A stretch of 64,000 nt of DNA, from positions 551,729-615,728 of the forward strand of contig RJAE01000001.1 in assembly GCA_004000035.1 (NCBI GenBank), given 5' to 3'. The position numbers and the translations under genes were made by a program. Shown here piece after piece: positions 61,971 to 64,000 of this stretch (positions within the stretch are counted from its first letter, which is position 1; each line of letters starts with the position of its first letter). The DNA is from Arthrobacter sulfonylureivorans (GTDB lineage Bacteria > Actinomycetota > Actinomycetes > Actinomycetales > Micrococcaceae). The notes beneath the pieces were generated by a model, which was given only the letters and a program-made list of their open reading frames with translations, was not told the origin of the DNA and ran no database searches.

Positions 61971-63057
61971 GGCGATTCTCCAATACTCGCTGGATCCCGA
62001 ACAGGATGCGGTCAATGTTGGGCACGTACTCGTCTTCCAGGTCTCCTGACGGGTACGGTACGTCGAATCCGGTCACCCGCTCAACGGGTGCACGCAAGGT
62101 GCCGAAGCAGCGCTCGGTGATCAGAGCCGCCACTTCGGCGCCCAGGCCGGAGGTAAGCGGTGCTTCATGCACGACGACGGCGCGTCGCGTCTTGGCCACG
62201 GACGCCGCCAAACCTTCGGCGTCGATGGGCTTGAGCCAGCGCAGGTCCAGCACTTCGACGTCGATGCCGTCTTCGGCGGCAAGTTCGGCCACCTGCAGGC
62301 AGCGGGCCACCATGGCGCCCCAGGCCACCAGCGTCAGGTGCTTGCCTTCGCGGACAATCCGGGAACCTTCGGGGGAGTAGCCGTCGGCGCTGGTGTCCAC
62401 CGGCCCCTTCTGCCAGTAGCGGGACTTCGGCTCCATGAAGATCACCGGGTCCGGCCGCGTCGCGGCGTGCTTGAGCAGGTGGTAGGCCTCGTTCGGGCTG
62501 GACGGCGAGACCACCTTCAGGCCGGGTACATGGGCGAACAGCGATTCCAGCGACTCGCCGTGGTGCTCCGGGGCGCGGATCCCGCCGAAGCTGGGTACCC
62601 GCAGCGTGATGGGCATCGGCATGGTGCCGCGGCTGCGGTAGTTCATCCGGCCCACCTGGCAGACAATCTGGTTGATCGCCGGGTAGGCGAAGCCGTCGAA
62701 CTGCACCTCGGGGATGGGGTGGTAGCCGGCCATGGCCAGGCCCACCGACATGCCCAGGATGCCCGATTCGGCCAGCGGAGTGTCGAAAACCCGGTCCTCG
62801 CCGAATTGCTTCTGCAAGCCATCGGTGATTCGGAAGACGCCGCCGAGCAGCCCGACGTCCTCGCCCAGCACCAGTGCCTTGGGGTTTTCCTCCAGCACCT
62901 CCGCCAGCGCGCGGTTCAGTGCCTGCTGCATGGAGAGGGTCTCGACGGCGGTGACAATGCCGGGCTCCACCACGTCAACGGATGCCTGCTGGGCATCGGT
63001 TGCGAAGGTGTTGTCGATGGCGGCTTCGAGGTCGCTGAGGGTGGTGTGCTCAGACAT
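61963..63057 (-). CDS. 2-oxoacid dehydrogenase E1 component, beta subunit
   Basis: 364 residues with the transketolase pyrimidine-binding and C-terminal domains: SMQQALNRALAEVLEENPKA, VLGEDVGLLGGVFRITDGL, DTPLAESGILGMSVGLAMAG, FDGFAYPAINQIVCQVGRMN and VRVPS-like LRVPSFGGIRAPEHHGES. E1-beta of branched-chain or pyruvate-type complexes. The first 40 residues are an acidic extra. GAGAGGAG ribosome binding site before ATG 63057; overlaps E1-alpha by eight bases and the lipoyl gene by eight. Confidence 0.94.
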   Translation of the reverse strand: MSEHTTLSDLEAAIDNTFATDAQQASVDVVEPGIVTAVETLSMQQALNRALAEVLEENPKALVLGEDVGLLGGVFRITDGLQKQFGEDRVFDTPLAESGILGMSVGLAMAGYHPIPEVQFDGFAYPAINQIVCQVGRMNYRSRGTMPMPITLRVPSFGGIRAPEHHGESLESLFAHVPGLKVVSPSSPNEAYHLLKHAATRPDPVIFMEPKSRYWQKGPVDTSADGYSPEGSRIVREGKHLTLVAWGAMVARCLQVAELAAEDGIDVEVLDLRWLKPIDAEGLAASVAKTRRAVVVHEAPLTSGLGAEVAALITERCFGTLRAPVERVTGFDVPYPSGDLEDEYVPNIDRILFGIQRVLENRRG

Positions 63058-64000
63058 GCTCGGACTCCTCTCGCCAGGCGCGTGCCTGGGCCTTCAAGGC
63101 GTGGGTGGGTTCTTGGTAAACAAAATCGAACATTTCGGTGCCCGGACGGGAGCCAAGTGCTCCCACGCCGTTGCGGATCCGTTCCTCTTCGGCCTGGGCC
63201 GCCTCAAGGGCTTCGGTGAAAAAGTCCTCGCCGGCGAGGCCCTCGGCCAGCAGCCGGCTGCGCATCCGGGCCAACGGATCCTCGCCGCCGTCGGCGCGTT
63301 CCTCGGCCAGGGTGCGGTAGCGGCCGGGATCGTCACTGGTGGAGTGCGGGCCGCGGCGGTAGGTCATGGCTTCCACGATGGCCGGTCCGTTGCCGGAGCG
63401 GGCGTGTGCCAGGGCGGCAGCCGTGGCCTGGTGGACGGCCACCACGTCGTTGCCGTCCACCTGGAGCGACGGCATGGCGTAGCCGGCGGCGCGGGCGGCC
63501 ACCGAGCCGCCGGCCACCTGGCGCTCGGTGGGCACCGAGATGGCGAAGCCGTTGTTCTGGATGAAGAAGACCACCGGGGCCTTCATGACGGCGGCGAAGT
63601 TCATGGCTTCATGCACGTCGCCCTGCGAGCTGGCGCCGTCGCCGAAGTAGGTGATGGCTACGCCGAGCTCGCCGGCAGGCGTACCGGAAAGCGTCTGGCC
63701 GTGGGCCCAGCCGACGGCGTGCAGCACGGAACCGGCCACCACGGCCTGGATCGGCGCGAAGCGGGCGGCCTGCGGATCATAGAGTCCGCCGTGCCAGCTG
63801 GCCTTGTGGGTGGACATGTACTCGACCATGTCCACACCCACGGTGCGGGCCACGCCCATTTCCCGGTAGGTAGGAAAAACGAAGTCCCGGGCCATGTCCA
63901 GCGCGTAGCCGCTGCCGACCTGCGCGGCTTCCTGGCCCAGCTCCGGCGCGTAGCCGGGTATCAGGCCCTGGCGCTGCCAGCGGATGGCCGATTCGTCCAG
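63050..64000 (-). CDS. 2-oxoacid dehydrogenase E1 component, alpha subunit (5' end beyond window)
   Basis: 316 residues visible, starting LDESAIRWQRQGLIPGYAPE; the N-terminus is beyond 64000. TPP motif FGDGASSQGDVHEAMNFAAV and NNGFAIS, plus the phosphorylation-loop pattern GPHSTSDDPGRYR, typical of the branched-chain 2-oxoacid (BCKDH) type rather than E. coli AceE. Decarboxylates a 2-oxoacid and transfers the acyl group to the lipoyl domain. Substrate (pyruvate or branched-chain) cannot be settled by eye. First gene seen of the operon. Confidence 0.93.
   Translation of the reverse strand: MDESAIRWQRQGLIPGYAPELGQEAAQVGSGYALDMARDFVFPTYREMGVARTVGVDMVEYMSTHKASWHGGLYDPQAARFAPIQAVVAGSVLHAVGWAHGQTLSGTPAGELGVAITYFGDGASSQGDVHEAMNFAAVMKAPVVFFIQNNGFAISVPTERQVAGGSVAARAAGYAMPSLQVDGNDVVAVHQATAAALAHARSGNGPAIVEAMTYRRGPHSTSDDPGRYRTLAEERADGGEDPLARMRSRLLAEGLAGEDFFTEALEAAQAEEERIRNGVGALGSRPGTEMFDFVYQEPTHALKAQARAWREESEHV

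Overview
The window is a stretch of high-G+C actinobacterial chromosome, most likely Arthrobacter or a close relative in the Micrococcaceae. The evidence is the gene order, which for long runs matches the conserved actinobacterial chromosome (atpD-atpC-DUF2550-murA...nucS; pncB/clpS-DUF2017-murI-MBL hydrolase-rph-rdgB), together with NucS, DUF3039 and DUF2017 proteins. A copper amine oxidase has exactly the residue numbering of the Arthrobacter globiformis enzyme, and there is a homoprotocatechuate dioxygenase of the Arthrobacter/Brevibacterium type. No rRNA, tRNA, prophage, insertion sequence or CRISPR array was found.

Layout. 1-17.2 kb: housekeeping core. ATP synthase tail, MurA (with the fosfomycin-resistant Asp in place of Cys), cold shock protein, NagA, NucS, an AI-2E family exporter, a redox-dead thioredoxin/TPR chaperone, an old-yellow-enzyme oxidoreductase, an ABC transporter pair, DUF3039, an MFS exporter and a DEAD/DEAH helicase. 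17.2-17.85 kb: a small REP-like element in which two palindromic repeats and two inverted copies flank a broken GIY-YIG nuclease gene. 17.8-24.2 kb: NAD salvage (pncB-pncA), then clpS to rdgB. 24.6-37.8 kb: DedA, a YtrA-type GntR-regulated ABC operon with an excellent promoter/operator, a DnaQ-BRCT protein, SDR, ADP-ribosylglycohydrolase, aquaporin, SbcCD and an MFS protein. 37.8-41.7 kb: IclR regulator with a divergent MHS-type transporter, a phosphoribosyltransferase, and about 0.8 kb of apparently decayed DNA.

41.7-59.4 kb is the accessory, catabolic part. The first block is an APC permease, an SDR, a fused sugar/amino-alcohol kinase plus PLP-dependent phospho-lyase-like protein, and a TetR regulator: probably uptake and degradation of an amino alcohol. 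The second block has an AraC (FeaR-like) and a TetR regulator, copper amine oxidase, a His-rich membrane protein, a drug-type MFS exporter, a Rieske/DUF2231 protein, and a four-gene operon (HpaG-RraA fusion, GntR/FCD regulator, HpaE, HpaD) for homoprotocatechuate cleavage. Together these suggest oxidation of aromatic amines (tyramine or dopamine) and degradation of the resulting hydroxyphenylacetate. The ring hydroxylase, aldehyde dehydrogenase, HpaF and HpaH are not in the window.

59.7-64 kb: a soluble Ser/Thr kinase, then a 2-oxoacid dehydrogenase operon on the minus strand (E1-alpha, cut by the window end; E1-beta; a free-standing lipoyl domain; an alpha/beta hydrolase). The last two look like a split version of the AcoC-type E2.

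A recurrent promoter architecture runs through the window: at least twelve genes have a TANNNT-like hexamer exactly 6 or 7 bases before the start codon and no room for a ribosome binding site, implying leaderless mRNAs. This decided several starts below. All functional names come from reading motifs and neighbourhood by eye; no database search was run.
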